Below are positions 26,919-35,379 of a stretch of DNA of 64,000 bases, piece after piece. A program made the position numbers and the translations under genes. Within the stretch, counting starts at the first letter, position 1; every line of letters starts with the position of its first letter. This DNA comes from Phycisphaerae bacterium (GTDB taxonomy: Bacteria; Planctomycetota; Phycisphaerae; Phycisphaerales; UBA1924), in the NCBI GenBank assembly GCA_030432255.1, contig JAUIHS010000007.1:124001-188000 (forward strand). The letters are read 5' to 3'. The notes beneath the pieces were generated by a model. That model did no database searches. It was not told the DNA's origin and saw only the letters and a list, made by a program, of their open reading frames with translations.

Positions 26919-27835
26919 CGACCCACGTCCTCATCCTCGCCGGCGGGCCCGATCCGGAACACGACGTCAGCATGATGTCGGCGGGCGCCATTGCGGAGGC
27001 GCTGCGCGGCGATGACCGCTTCGAGGTCAGTTCCGTTGAGATCGGGCGCATCGCGCCCGATGATCTCGCCGGCATGCCCGGTGATGTCATCTGGCCCGCG
27101 CTCCACGGGCGCTACGGAGAGGGCGGCCCGCTCCAACGGGTCCTCGAAGCTGATGGACGCCCCTTCGTCGGCAGTGGTGCTCGCGCTTCCCGGCGCGCCA
27201 TCGACAAACTCCTGACCCGTGACATCGCGCGTACACTCGGCCTTGCCGTTCAGCCCGCGGGGCTCTTCGATGCCGAGGACGATCACTGCCCGATCGATCT
27301 CCCGGTCGTCGTGAAGCCCGTCTTCGAAGGCTCAACCATCGGTCTCTACGTCTGCCATAACGATGCCGAGTGGTCGAACGCCTGTCAGGCTTCCCGTATC
27401 GCGGGGCGCCCGACCATGGTCGAGGGCTTCGTCGCGGGGCGCGAACTCACCGTCGGCCTCCTTGAGCAGGAAGGTGAACTGCGGGCGCTCCCGATCATCG
27501 AGATCGCCCCCACCAGCGGTCTTTACGATTACGACGCCAAGTACCTGCGCGACGACACCGCCTACGTCACCAACCCCGAACTCCCTGAGGGCGTTGCCCG
27601 GCGCATCGCCGATGAGTCCGCAGGCATCGCGCGGGCACTGGGCATCCGGCACCTGGCTCGCGCCGACTTCATTCTCGACGGCGAGGGCAGGGCGTGGTTC
27701 CTTGAGATCAACACCATGCCGGGTTTCACCTCACACTCACTTGTGCCCATGGCAGCGCAAGCCGTCGGCATTGACATGCAGCAACTCTGTGCACAACTCG
27801 TCTGCATCGCAGCGAGTTGTGCCGGAACACACTGA
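26915..27835 (+). CDS. ddl: D-alanine--D-alanine ligase
   Basis: A 306-residue ATP-grasp ligase forming D-Ala-D-Ala for peptidoglycan. Motifs: GGPDPEHDVSMMSA at the N-terminus (serine contacting the first D-Ala), GRYGEGGPLQ, the ATP-lid region VVVKPVFEGSTIGL, and the C-terminal metal-binding FLEINTMPGFTSHS. The GxDP loop normally written GGxSxE is replaced by GGPDPEHD, a tolerated variant. Overlaps murB by 4 nt and runs into the ftsQ-like gene. Confidence 0.94.
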   Translation: MTTHVLILAGGPDPEHDVSMMSAGAIAEALRGDDRFEVSSVEIGRIAPDDLAGMPGDVIWPALHGRYGEGGPLQRVLEADGRPFVGSGARASRRAIDKLLTRDIARTLGLAVQPAGLFDAEDDHCPIDLPVVVKPVFEGSTIGLYVCHNDAEWSNACQASRIAGRPTMVEGFVAGRELTVGLLEQEGELRALPIIEIAPTSGLYDYDAKYLRDDTAYVTNPELPEGVARRIADESAGIARALGIRHLARADFILDGEGRAWFLEINTMPGFTSHSLVPMAAQAVGIDMQQLCAQLVCIAASCAGTH

Positions 27836-27855
27836 AGACCTCGCGAGACAGACAA

Positions 27856-28869
27856 GTGGCCACACGGAAGACATCACGGACAAGGAAGTCCGGCAAGAAG
27901 AAGACGAAGAAGCACTCTTCGACGCCGGCATCGCGCCTCATCACTTCCCTCCGGGAGAGGATTGGTGAACGCTTCAGTGACCCCGAGGTCATGCGCGACG
28001 CTCTCTCGCGGGTCATCACGGCCGCTGTCGCCATCGCACTTCTGACCGCGTGGATGATCGGGCGCGCCCCGCTTCGCGAGCATGTCGGGCAGATCCGGGC
28101 GGAGGCGCTCACAGCGTCATCCCTGCAATGGCCGGGTGACTCCGCCGGACGCGTCCCCCACTGGATACCGGCACTCGTTCTCGAAGACCTCGAACGCATC
28201 ACCCTCGCGCGCCTCTCACCCGATCCCCTCGACCACGACTCACTCGTCAGCGTCCGCGAAGGACTCCTCGGCACGGGTTGGCTTGCCGATGTCAACGAAG
28301 TTCGCCGCCGCGCCGATGGCACCATTCTCATCGATGGTCAGTGGAGGCAGCCCTTCGCTGTCATTCGGCACGATGGTCTCAAGTACGTCGTCGGCCGCGG
28401 CGGGGAACTCATGCAACTCCCGGGCGGCGCCAGTATTGAACCGGGAAGCAACATGTTCGTGGTTGACAACCCGCACCTTGATCCGCCGCGCAACGCGGAT
28501 CGAACCGAGATTCGCTACGGCGTACCGTGGCGCGGCGACGACATTGCGGCGGCCCTCAACCTCATCGATCGCATCGATGACATCGACGGCGCAGAACAGA
28601 TCACGGGTGTGGACCTCTCGATCTACGGCGATCCGGGTTCCCGCTCCGAGCACATTGTCCTCGTCACCAACTCCGGCTCGCGTATCGACTGGGGCCGGGG
28701 CCTTGGCGAGGCACCACCTCCCGGTGAGGTCGACGTGGCGACCAAGATCATGCGTCTCGAGCAGAACTACCGTGATTACGGACGTATCGATCTCGACATG
28801 ACCAGGCGTCACTTCGACCTCTATACGTTCGGTGGCATGGAAATCGATCGGACCGCCAGCCGTGAGTGA
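27856..28869 (+). CDS. Divergent FtsQ/DivIB-like division protein
   Basis: A protein of about 337 residues with a strongly basic N-terminus (KKKTKKHSS), one TM segment (about residues 52-72) and a large extracytoplasmic part. The region TGWLADVNEVRRRADGTILI plus WRQPFAVIRHDGLKYVVGRGGELM matches the POTRA/beta pattern of FtsQ, where W..V..V+R..P..L.V.v.ERxPxA is usual. Gene order (directly after murC-murB-ddl) supports this: ftsQ sits here in dcw clusters. Sequence similarity is weak, so the assignment rests on topology plus position. No ftsA or ftsZ follows. The GTG at 27856 is chosen; a TTG at 27817 overlapping ddl is possible. Confidence 0.65.
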   Translation: MATRKTSRTRKSGKKKTKKHSSTPASRLITSLRERIGERFSDPEVMRDALSRVITAAVAIALLTAWMIGRAPLREHVGQIRAEALTASSLQWPGDSAGRVPHWIPALVLEDLERITLARLSPDPLDHDSLVSVREGLLGTGWLADVNEVRRRADGTILIDGQWRQPFAVIRHDGLKYVVGRGGELMQLPGGASIEPGSNMFVVDNPHLDPPRNADRTEIRYGVPWRGDDIAAALNLIDRIDDIDGAEQITGVDLSIYGDPGSRSEHIVLVTNSGSRIDWGRGLGEAPPPGEVDVATKIMRLEQNYRDYGRIDLDMTRRHFDLYTFGGMEIDRTASRE

Positions 28870-29680
28870 CGGAGACGCGGACAAGTCCGCTCCACCCGGT
28901 CAACGCGAGTATCGCTTCGGCCCCTTTGTCTTCGTCTCAGGCCTCCGCCACACCGCAAACGACCCGTGGGCACATCGGAAGGGCGAGCCGCGCCTCTTTG
29001 CGCTCTTCTGGTCCATCTACCTCATGCTCTCGGCGCTGGTGACCATCTTCGCCACCCGGACCATCGGGATTCCACAGGCGTCACGCTTCCAGTACGGCGC
29101 GCTCGCGTTGCTGGTCATGGTCACGGCCGGATTCAGTTTTCTCTGGCCGCTCACGCGCCTCAGCCAGCGCGCGCCTCGGAGACCCGTGCGCTCCATCGGT
29201 GCCGACCTGCTTGTCATGCTCGTGCCGCTTCAGGCGGTCATATGGCCCATGCCCATTCTCACCGGATGGCCCGTGGAGGTCGTCGGCGGATTGGCCACGC
29301 TCCTCAGTTGCTGGGTCATCGGCATCTCGGGGTTCGTCCTCTTCGGCTGCACCACGCGCTCGCACGCCGAGCGTGCCATGTGGATGTTGGCCTGCGTCCT
29401 CTGCGTGCTCGCCGGGCCCATCTGGTACGTCTGGGTCACGCGGCTGGCACCGCAGTCACCCCAGGCCGACTGGCTCCTCAGGTGGTCGCCCTTCACAGGC
29501 ATCCACCAGTTGACCGAGGCGCCAGCGAACCAGCACGCAGCCATGTCCCGTGAAGAGTGGATCGCGGCCGCAGCACCTGCCGGCGTCGGCATTGTTGTCT
29601 GGGCGATCTGGTTCCTTGGAACCGGATTAAGCGGTGTGCGGGCACGCCGGACTCAGGGTGGTCAGAACACCGACCGATGA
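28862..29680 (+). CDS. Uncharacterised six-TM membrane protein in the ftsA/ftsZ position
   Basis: I do not recognise this 272-residue protein. Six hydrophobic segments are visible (starting near LFWSIYLMLSALVTIF, FQYGALALLVMVTAG, DLLVMLVPLQAVIW, VVGGLATLLSCWVIG, RAMWMLACVLCVLAG and GVGIVVWAIWFLGTG). The soluble N-terminus (GPFVFVSGLRHTANDPWAHR) is short. Its GTG start overlaps the ftsQ-like stop by 8 nt, implying coupling; another GTG lies 30 nt upstream. A hairpin terminator follows directly, so it is the last gene of the mur operon. A role in envelope or division is inference from position only. Confidence 0.7.
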   Translation: MSDGDADKSAPPGQREYRFGPFVFVSGLRHTANDPWAHRKGEPRLFALFWSIYLMLSALVTIFATRTIGIPQASRFQYGALALLVMVTAGFSFLWPLTRLSQRAPRRPVRSIGADLLVMLVPLQAVIWPMPILTGWPVEVVGGLATLLSCWVIGISGFVLFGCTTRSHAERAMWMLACVLCVLAGPIWYVWVTRLAPQSPQADWLLRWSPFTGIHQLTEAPANQHAAMSREEWIAAAAPAGVGIVVWAIWFLGTGLSGVRARRTQGGQNTDR

Positions 29681-29700
29681 GTAGACTGGCAGATTGACTC

Positions 29701-29723
29701 GCGGCCGCCTCGGCCGCCTTTTT
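29701..29723 (+). terminator. Rho-independent terminator after the mur-ftsQ operon
   Basis: A perfect 7-bp GC stem (GCGGCCG at 29701-29707, CGGCCGC at 29711-29717) with a 3-nt loop is followed by C and five T. It lies 20 nt after the stop of the six-TM gene and 20 nt before the greA ATG, separating the two units. Confidence 0.8.
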
Positions 29724-29742
29724 GACGCCTGTGGAGTTCAGA

Positions 29743-30210
29743 ATGGATTTCATCACCCCCGATGAGAAGAAGCAACTTGAGGAGCGGCTGCAACAGCTCA
29801 AGGCCAATCGGCCCGTGATCTCGCAGCGAATCGCCGAAGCCCGCGCGCTGGGCGATCTCAAGGAGAACGCGGAGTACCACGCGGCCCGGGAGGACCAGGG
29901 CCTCGAAGAAGCCGAGATCCGCCGCATCGAGGAACGCGTCGCTTCTGCCAAGGTGATCGAGAAGGGCTCAACTCCGGACGACATCGTCTTCCTCGGCGCC
30001 ACGGTGCGCCTCCGGGAAGTCGACACCGGTGACGAGGACGAATACCGACTCGTCGGCGAAGCCTCCGGCAACGCCGCCATGCTTGAGTATGTCGAGGTCA
30101 CGGCCAACAGCCCCATGGGTGAATCGCTCATGAAGGCGCGCGTCGGGGATGTCGTCAAGGTCGATGCGCCGAGAGGGGTCATCCGCTTTGAGGTGTTGGA
30201 GATTCTCTAG
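29743..30210 (+). CDS. greA: Transcription elongation factor GreA
   Basis: A 155-residue Gre factor that rescues backtracked RNA polymerase by stimulating transcript cleavage through the secondary channel. The N-terminal coiled coil is EEKxQLEERLQQLKANRPVIS-like, with the functional acidic tip in LGDLKENAEYH (D and E residues at about 40-45). The C-terminal FKBP-like domain includes GATVRLREVDTGDEDEYRLVG and ends with RVGDVVKVDAPRG. GGAG stands 6 nt before the ATG at 29743; a TTG 21 nt earlier is unlikely because it overlaps the terminator T-run. Confidence 0.94.
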   Translation: MDFITPDEKKQLEERLQQLKANRPVISQRIAEARALGDLKENAEYHAAREDQGLEEAEIRRIEERVASAKVIEKGSTPDDIVFLGATVRLREVDTGDEDEYRLVGEASGNAAMLEYVEVTANSPMGESLMKARVGDVVKVDAPRGVIRFEVLEIL

Positions 30211-30247
30211 CAAGAGTGAACCGGGACCTGAAGATGCCTTCGGCCGC

Positions 30248-30288
30248 CACCACTCTTCCCTGATCCCTTCTCACTCGTCCCTCATCAT
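30248..30288 (+). repeat. Dispersed intergenic repeat, copy 3
   Basis: Two imperfect units side by side, CCACTCTTCCCTGATC and TCACTCGTCCCTCATC, in the pyrimidine-rich gap between greA and the VWA gene. The same words recur at 19277-19319 and 38871-38900. Confidence 0.5.
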
Positions 30289-30323
30289 CGCACGCTCCCG
30301 CCCCACCTCGCCTACCATCTCCC

Positions 30324-31496
30324 ATGCGTTCCGAGTACTTCGAATTCGACGGTGATCGTGGCCGCTTCCTCGGTCCGGATGACCTGTTCCCTTCGAAGGG
30401 CTTCATGGAGTTTGTCCTCCAGTATGGTCAGGACGGACTCGAGGCGCTGGATAATGCCGACGAACAGGTCCAGCAACTCATCAACGAGATGATCCTGGCC
30501 GGGCTGCTCGAGCGTGATGAGCAGGGCAACCTCCAGATGACGGAGCGCATGCATCGCGGCATGCAGCATCAGGCCCTCCTTGAGATCTTCCGTCAACTCA
30601 AGGGCGGCTGGCGCGACGGTCACCCGTCCAGCGATCCCGGTCGACACGGCGAACGCTCCGACGGCACACGGCCCTACGAATTCGGTGACCCACTCAGCGA
30701 ACTGGCGCTCGGTGAGTCGATGCGGAACGCCATCCGTCGACTCGCCGCGTCCGGCGGTACGACGACGACTGCCGGGATCGTGCCCATTCGCTTTGACGAG
30801 TCGGACTTTGAGCTCCACCAGGTCGAGAACGCAACGACTTCGGCCATCTGCGTCCTCATCGATCTCTCCGGGTCCATGATGCGCTACGGTCGGCACATCG
30901 CGGCGAAGCGCGTCGCCATGGGGCTTCGTTCACTTGTGCGTGAGAAGTTCCCTCACGACCACATCGAGTTCATCGGCTTCGCGTCCACCGCCGAGTGCCT
31001 CGCCGACCGCGACCTTCCCATGGTCATGCCCAAGCCGATCACCACCCGTGAGTGGGACATTCGCATTCGCGTCCCGCTCGACCAGGCGGATCAGACGCAC
31101 CCCCACTTCACCAATCTTCATCACGCCCTCCGCCTTGCCCGCCTGCGCCTGACGCGCCAGGGCGCGGACAACCGCCAGATCTTCATCATCACTGACGGCC
31201 AGCCCACCGCCCATCTCTCGGGCGACGACACCGAAATCCTTAATCTCATCTATCCGCCGAGCGAGACCTCCGCGGAGATCACGCTCCGCGAGGCCCTCAC
31301 TTGTGCGCGACAAGGCATCCGCATCAGCAGCTTTGCGCTGATTGAAGAGTATTACGGCATGGACTGGGTGGGCTTCATCGACCAACTCACCCGCCTCGTC
31401 CGAGGCGTCGCCTTCTACTGCACCGCCGGCGACCTCGAAGCCACCATCCTCGAATCCTACCTCACCGGAAAGCGAGAGAAGCGCCCTCTGTGGTAG
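30324..31496 (+). CDS. von Willebrand factor A domain protein
   Basis: A 390-residue cytoplasmic-looking protein (no signal or TM). The C-terminal half is a VWA domain with an intact MIDAS: DLSGSM (about residues 179-184), a threonine near the HPHFTNLHHAL segment, and the ITDGQPT aspartate. The N-terminal half is helical (GQDGLEALDNADEQVQQLIN). Such proteins usually work with a MoxR- or magnesium-chelatase-type AAA ATPase; none is adjacent here. The gene stands alone between greA and the convergent accC. Function beyond metal-dependent protein binding cannot be given. Confidence 0.85.
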   Translation: MRSEYFEFDGDRGRFLGPDDLFPSKGFMEFVLQYGQDGLEALDNADEQVQQLINEMILAGLLERDEQGNLQMTERMHRGMQHQALLEIFRQLKGGWRDGHPSSDPGRHGERSDGTRPYEFGDPLSELALGESMRNAIRRLAASGGTTTTAGIVPIRFDESDFELHQVENATTSAICVLIDLSGSMMRYGRHIAAKRVAMGLRSLVREKFPHDHIEFIGFASTAECLADRDLPMVMPKPITTREWDIRIRVPLDQADQTHPHFTNLHHALRLARLRLTRQGADNRQIFIITDGQPTAHLSGDDTEILNLIYPPSETSAEITLREALTCARQGIRISSFALIEEYYGMDWVGFIDQLTRLVRGVAFYCTAGDLEATILESYLTGKREKRPLW

Positions 31497-31511
31497 TTGC
31501 AGTCTTGGGTG

Positions 31512-31532
31512 CCACTGCCGTCCCGGCAGTGG
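31512..31532. repeat. Perfect 9-bp-stem hairpin between convergent genes
   Basis: CCACTGCCG, a TCC loop, and CGGCAGTGG form a perfect stem in the 114-bp gap between the convergent VWA and accC genes. No T-run follows on either strand, so it is either a Rho-independent-like bidirectional terminator without a U tract or a REP-type palindrome. Confidence 0.6.
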
Positions 31533-31610
31533 AGAACAGCACGAGATCATTCAAACGCGGCCGAGCACCCAATCCATTCGGATAGCCTCCGGCAACTGTT
31601 CTCCAGCCAC

Positions 31611-32954
31611 CTACGACTTCAACAACCGCTCCAGGAAGTGGATGTCGACACCGCCCTTGCGGAAACTCTCGTTCTCCATGAGTTCACGGTGCAGTGGGAT
31701 GGTGGTCTTGATCGGGCCGATGTGGAACTCGTCGAGTGCCCGCGCCATTCTGCGCATGCACGCCTCGCGATCTTCGGCATGGACGATCAGTTTGCCGATC
31801 ATCGAGTCGTAGTTCGGTGGCACCCGATAGCCCGGGACGCAGTGCGTATCGAGGCGCACACCCAGGCCGCCGGGCGTTTCGAATCGCTCGATCGTTCCCG
31901 CACTGGGCGCAAAGTTGCGCGTGGGATCCTCGGCATTGATCCGGCACTCCATTGCATGGCCGTTGACCTTGATCTCACGCTGCTTGAAGGGGAGCGGATC
32001 TCCTCCCGCGACCTTCAGACCCGTGCCCACGATGTCCACACCCGTCACCATCTCAGTGATCGGATGCTCCACCTGCACACGGGTGTTCACTTCGAGGAGG
32101 TAGAAGTTCTGCTTGTGATCCATCAGGAACTCGACCGTTGCGGCACCAGCATACTTGGCGGACTTGATCAGCCTCGCCGCCGCCTTGCACACATCATCGC
32201 GCTTCTTTGAGTCGATTCCGGGGCCTGTCGCTTCTTCGATCAGCTTCTGATGACGACGCTGCACCGAGCAGTCGCGCTCATAGAGGTGCACCGCGTTGCC
32301 GTGCTTGTCGCCGATGACCTGCACTTCCACGTGCCGGGCATGCTCAAGGAACTTCTCAATGTAGACGGCGCCATTGCCGAACGCAGCCTGAGCTTCCTGC
32401 GATGCCGCCTTCAGTCCAGCTTTCAGCGCCGCTTCGTTCTGGGCAATGCGCATCCCCCGGCCGCCACCGCCGGCACTCGCCTTGACGATGACCGGATAGC
32501 CGATCTTCTGAGCGACTTCCAGTGCTTCCTCCTCTTCGGTGATCGCACCATCCGAGCCCGGAAAGACCGGCACCTTGCTGGATCGCGCCAACGCCTTGCA
32601 GGACACCTTGTCACCCAGTCTCGCCATCGCTTCCGGAGAGGGACCGACGAACTCGATGCGGCAGCCGCGGCAGACCTCCGCGAAGTGCGCATTCTCCGCC
32701 AGGAACCCGTAGCCGGGATGGATGGCATCGGCGTTGGTGACCTCAGCCGCGGAGATGATCCGGGGAATATTGAGGTAACTCTCCGCGGCGGCACCGGGAC
32801 CGATGCAGATGGCATGGTCGGCGTACTGGATGTACGGCGCACCGGCGTCAGCTTCGGAGTAGGCGATGACGGATTCGATACCGAGTTCGCGGCATGCGCG
32901 AATGATACGGAGCGCGATCTCGCCGCGATTGGCAATCAGGACTCTGGACAGCAT
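31611..32954 (-). CDS. accC: Acetyl-CoA carboxylase, biotin carboxylase subunit
   Basis: A 447-residue ATP-grasp enzyme carboxylating biotin on AccB, the first half-reaction of malonyl-CoA synthesis for fatty acids. Landmarks: N-terminal LIANRGEIALRIIRACRELGI, ATP loop KASAGGGGRGMRI, the catalytic HxExQ-type region (CSVQRRHQKLIEE), and EVNTRVQVEHPITE. It lies 3 nt after accB on the same strand, in the unit M24 peptidase-accB-accC. Complete by length. The carboxyltransferase genes accA and accD are not in the window. Confidence 0.95.
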   Translation of the reverse strand: MLSRVLIANRGEIALRIIRACRELGIESVIAYSEADAGAPYIQYADHAICIGPGAAAESYLNIPRIISAAEVTNADAIHPGYGFLAENAHFAEVCRGCRIEFVGPSPEAMARLGDKVSCKALARSSKVPVFPGSDGAITEEEEALEVAQKIGYPVIVKASAGGGGRGMRIAQNEAALKAGLKAASQEAQAAFGNGAVYIEKFLEHARHVEVQVIGDKHGNAVHLYERDCSVQRRHQKLIEEATGPGIDSKKRDDVCKAAARLIKSAKYAGAATVEFLMDHKQNFYLLEVNTRVQVEHPITEMVTGVDIVGTGLKVAGGDPLPFKQREIKVNGHAMECRINAEDPTRNFAPSAGTIERFETPGGLGVRLDTHCVPGYRVPPNYDSMIGKLIVHAEDREACMRRMARALDEFHIGPIKTTIPLHRELMENESFRKGGVDIHFLERLLKS

Positions 32955-32957
32955 GGA

Positions 32958-33419
32958 TCAGCTCGGTCGCACGAGGAAGAGCTTCTGGCCGTATTCGACG
33001 GGCTCACCATTCTTGACGAGGATTTTCTCGATCGTGCCCGCGCACTCGGCCTTGATTTCGCTGAAGACTTTCATGGCCTCCACGATACAAACGACGGAAT
33101 CGGGTCCCACCGAAGCGCCGACGCTGACGAAGGCGGGACTCTCGGGATCGGGGCCGGAATAGAAGGTGCCGACCATGGGCGACGTGATGGCATTGAGATC
33201 AGAGTCCTCATCGGCGGGTGCGGCCGGGGCCGTCCCACTCGTCCCCGCCGCGGGCGCTGCAGCGGGTACCGCGGGTGCGGGAGCCGCCATGACGACGGGC
33301 TGCGCATCCGAGCCGCGCTTGATCAGGACCTTCTCCTTCTCATCGCTGAGGTCGACCTCGGTGAGATCGTTCTCCACCATGAGTTTCACGATTTCCTTGA
33401 GTTTCCGACTGTCGATCAT
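32958..33419 (-). CDS. accB: Acetyl-CoA carboxylase, biotin carboxyl carrier protein
   Basis: A 153-residue BCCP. The N-terminal helix (MIDSRKLKEIVKLMVENDLTEVDLSD is split here as start and V-E-N-D-L core) is the dimerisation part, then an Ala/Pro-rich linker (about 55-80), then the biotinyl domain with the accepting lysine K117 in EAMK. The usual EAMKMM is EAMKVF here. The ATG overlaps the stop of the upstream peptidase gene as ATGA; accC starts 3 nt after. A GTG 12 nt upstream is less likely. Confidence 0.93.
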   Translation of the reverse strand: MIDSRKLKEIVKLMVENDLTEVDLSDEKEKVLIKRGSDAQPVVMAAPAPAVPAAAPAAGTSGTAPAAPADEDSDLNAITSPMVGTFYSGPDPESPAFVSVGASVGPDSVVCIVEAMKVFSEIKAECAGTIEKILVKNGEPVEYGQKLFLVRPS

Positions 33420-34549
33420 AGGGTCGCCCACTCCAGGTCCCGTGGGAGCGTGGACAGCCTGCGGTGTCCCTTCTCCGTCACGAGGACGTCATCTTCAATG
33501 CGAACGCCACCGATGCCCGGAAGATAGATCCCGGGTTCGATGGTCACGATCATCCCGGGGCGCAGTTCGGTCTTGCTGCCCGGAGCCACACGAGGTCCTT
33601 CATGAACATCCAGCCCGATGCCGTGGCCAAGGCTGTGTCCGAATTCCTTTCCATACCCCGCATCACGAATGATGTCACGCGCGGCGGCATCAACCTCGGC
33701 ACAGGTACGCCCCGGTTTGACCGCAGCACACCCGGTATCCAGTGCCTCGTGCACGATGGTGTAGATCTCGCGCACCCTCTTCGGCCATCGGCCCAGACTG
33801 AATGTGCGCGTGAGGTCCGATGCATATCCATCAACCCGCGCACCCCAGTCAATGAGGATCGGCTTGCCTGCGCCCGCTTTCGTCTTCCCGGGGCGATAGT
33901 GCGGGAGCGATCCATTGGCACGGCACGCGACGATTGGCTCAAAGCTCGGGGCTTCGGAGCCGCGGGTCTTCATCTCGTACTCAAGGCGGGCGCAGATCTC
34001 GAACTCGGTCTGGCCCGGCTCAATGGTCGGTAGCGTCGCGAGGAGCGCTTCCTGCTGGATCCGGATGGCCTTGCGGATGATTCGGATCTCGCTGTCATCC
34101 TTGATGAGTCGCAACTCGGCGAAGATGTCCGACTCCGGGACGATGCGCCGGCGTCCGATCGCCTTGATCAGATCTGCATGCGTTGCGAGTGACAGGTGTT
34201 CCTTCTGGACACCAATTCGATTGAGATCCGCGCGATCCGCGGCATCCCGTACGGCGTCAGCAAGCCGGACGCCAGTCTTGCGAATCAGGGTACGAATCCG
34301 ACCCTTGAGGGCATCAAGCGATTCCTGGAAACGAAAGTCGCTGATGATGAGCGGCATGCCGCGATGCGTCACGAGCGCGTAGCTGTCCTCGCCCGGGAAC
34401 CCGGTGATGTAGCGGATGTCGGCTTCATTGGTGATGAGCAGACTGTCGAGATCACGCCGGCGCATTTCGGCGCGGAGCCGCTTGAGGCGGCCGGCATATG
34501 GACCGGCGTCAACTGTTCGGCGCGTCTTTGCGCTCTTTGAACGGGGCAT
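33416..34549 (-). CDS. M24-family Xaa-Pro aminopeptidase-like metallopeptidase
   Basis: A 377-residue pita-bread metallopeptidase, cytoplasmic, removing N-terminal residues next to proline. A creatinase-type N-terminal domain (RLKRLRAEMRRRDLDSLLIT) precedes the catalytic domain. All five metal ligands are visible: two Asp in DWGARVDGYASDLTRTF, His in GHGIGLDVHEGP, Glu in TIEPGIYLP, and Glu in GGVRIEDDV. Its stop overlaps the accB start as ATGA. Peptidase next to accB-accC is a recurrent bacterial gene order. Prolidase activity is an alternative. Confidence 0.88.
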   Translation of the reverse strand: MPRSKSAKTRRTVDAGPYAGRLKRLRAEMRRRDLDSLLITNEADIRYITGFPGEDSYALVTHRGMPLIISDFRFQESLDALKGRIRTLIRKTGVRLADAVRDAADRADLNRIGVQKEHLSLATHADLIKAIGRRRIVPESDIFAELRLIKDDSEIRIIRKAIRIQQEALLATLPTIEPGQTEFEICARLEYEMKTRGSEAPSFEPIVACRANGSLPHYRPGKTKAGAGKPILIDWGARVDGYASDLTRTFSLGRWPKRVREIYTIVHEALDTGCAAVKPGRTCAEVDAAARDIIRDAGYGKEFGHSLGHGIGLDVHEGPRVAPGSKTELRPGMIVTIEPGIYLPGIGGVRIEDDVLVTEKGHRRLSTLPRDLEWATL

Positions 34550-34590
34550 GGCGGGGAGTATAGCGGGCCGAGCGAACGTTCGCCCCCGAA

Positions 34591-35331
34591 TCAGTCCTTG
34601 CGGAGCGATACCGGCGGCTGAAGGATCTCGTTCATGAGAACGGCCCGACGCAGATCCGCGCGACTGAGTCTCCCGATTCGCCGGCTCCGATGTACCGGCG
34701 CCGCCTGAGCCCGAAGGCCCAGACGCTTCTGGCGCTCCGCAGCGAGTTGGAGGCGTCGGTGCTCCAGAGCGTGCATCTTCTGCCCGCTCTGCGCGAGGTG
34801 TGCCGGATCGAGCAGGCGACGTGGGGTGTCGCCGGGTGACGGGGCCACGGGCTGCGGCGCCGGCGCGGGGCGCTGAGGCTGAGGACGCTGAGACTGGGGG
34901 CGCGGCCGAGTCGGTGTGCCGGCCCCGGGTCGCGCAGGACGTGGACCTTTCTGCCCCGTGCTGTAGGGAACCCCGGGCTGAGGCCGCGAGGCCGTCGAAC
35001 CGCCGGCGGGTCGTGGGCGCGGGCGCTGCGCCGTGGGCTTTGGCGGGCGGGCTGCTGCGGCGCCGGTTTGCCGCGCCTGCTGCTCCTTGAGGCGCCTGAT
35101 CTGTTCCTGCCGACGCGCAGCAAGTTCTTCGAGGTCGGGATTGCGCTCGGCCGTTGCGCCGGCGGGTTGCTCTTCACTCGCGCGACCTGTGCGCAGTTCC
35201 TCTTCGCGGCGTCGAAGCCATTCATCCCGGGCGCGCTTCTGTTCGAGTTGATCGCGGAGCTTACCGATGATCCAGGAAACGGCCGGGGCTCCGAGCATGA
35301 ACGCGAGGATGAGGAACTGAACTGTATTCAT
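34591..35331 (-). CDS. Membrane-anchored Pro/Arg/Gln-rich protein of unknown function
   Basis: A 246-residue protein with an N-terminal TM segment (FLILAFMLGAPAVSWIIG, about 5-22), a charged helix (KLRDQLEQKRARDEWLRRREE), a long Pro/Arg/Gln/Ala-rich disordered stretch (about 85-180), and a short ordered C-terminus (GRLSRADLRRAVLMNEILQ then PPVSLRKD). The last block, an LRRA..NEIL.PP..LR pattern, looks conserved rather than disordered and may be a binding motif. AAGG precedes the ATG at 35331. It stands alone between the ABC transporter and the M24 peptidase. I do not recognise the family. Confidence 0.72.
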   Translation of the reverse strand: MNTVQFLILAFMLGAPAVSWIIGKLRDQLEQKRARDEWLRRREEELRTGRASEEQPAGATAERNPDLEELAARRQEQIRRLKEQQARQTGAAAARPPKPTAQRPRPRPAGGSTASRPQPGVPYSTGQKGPRPARPGAGTPTRPRPQSQRPQPQRPAPAPQPVAPSPGDTPRRLLDPAHLAQSGQKMHALEHRRLQLAAERQKRLGLRAQAAPVHRSRRIGRLSRADLRRAVLMNEILQPPVSLRKD

Positions 35332-35379
35332 GCCTTCACTATAGCTTGCGGGCGCCCCCACGGCTCCCCATGTCAGGGT

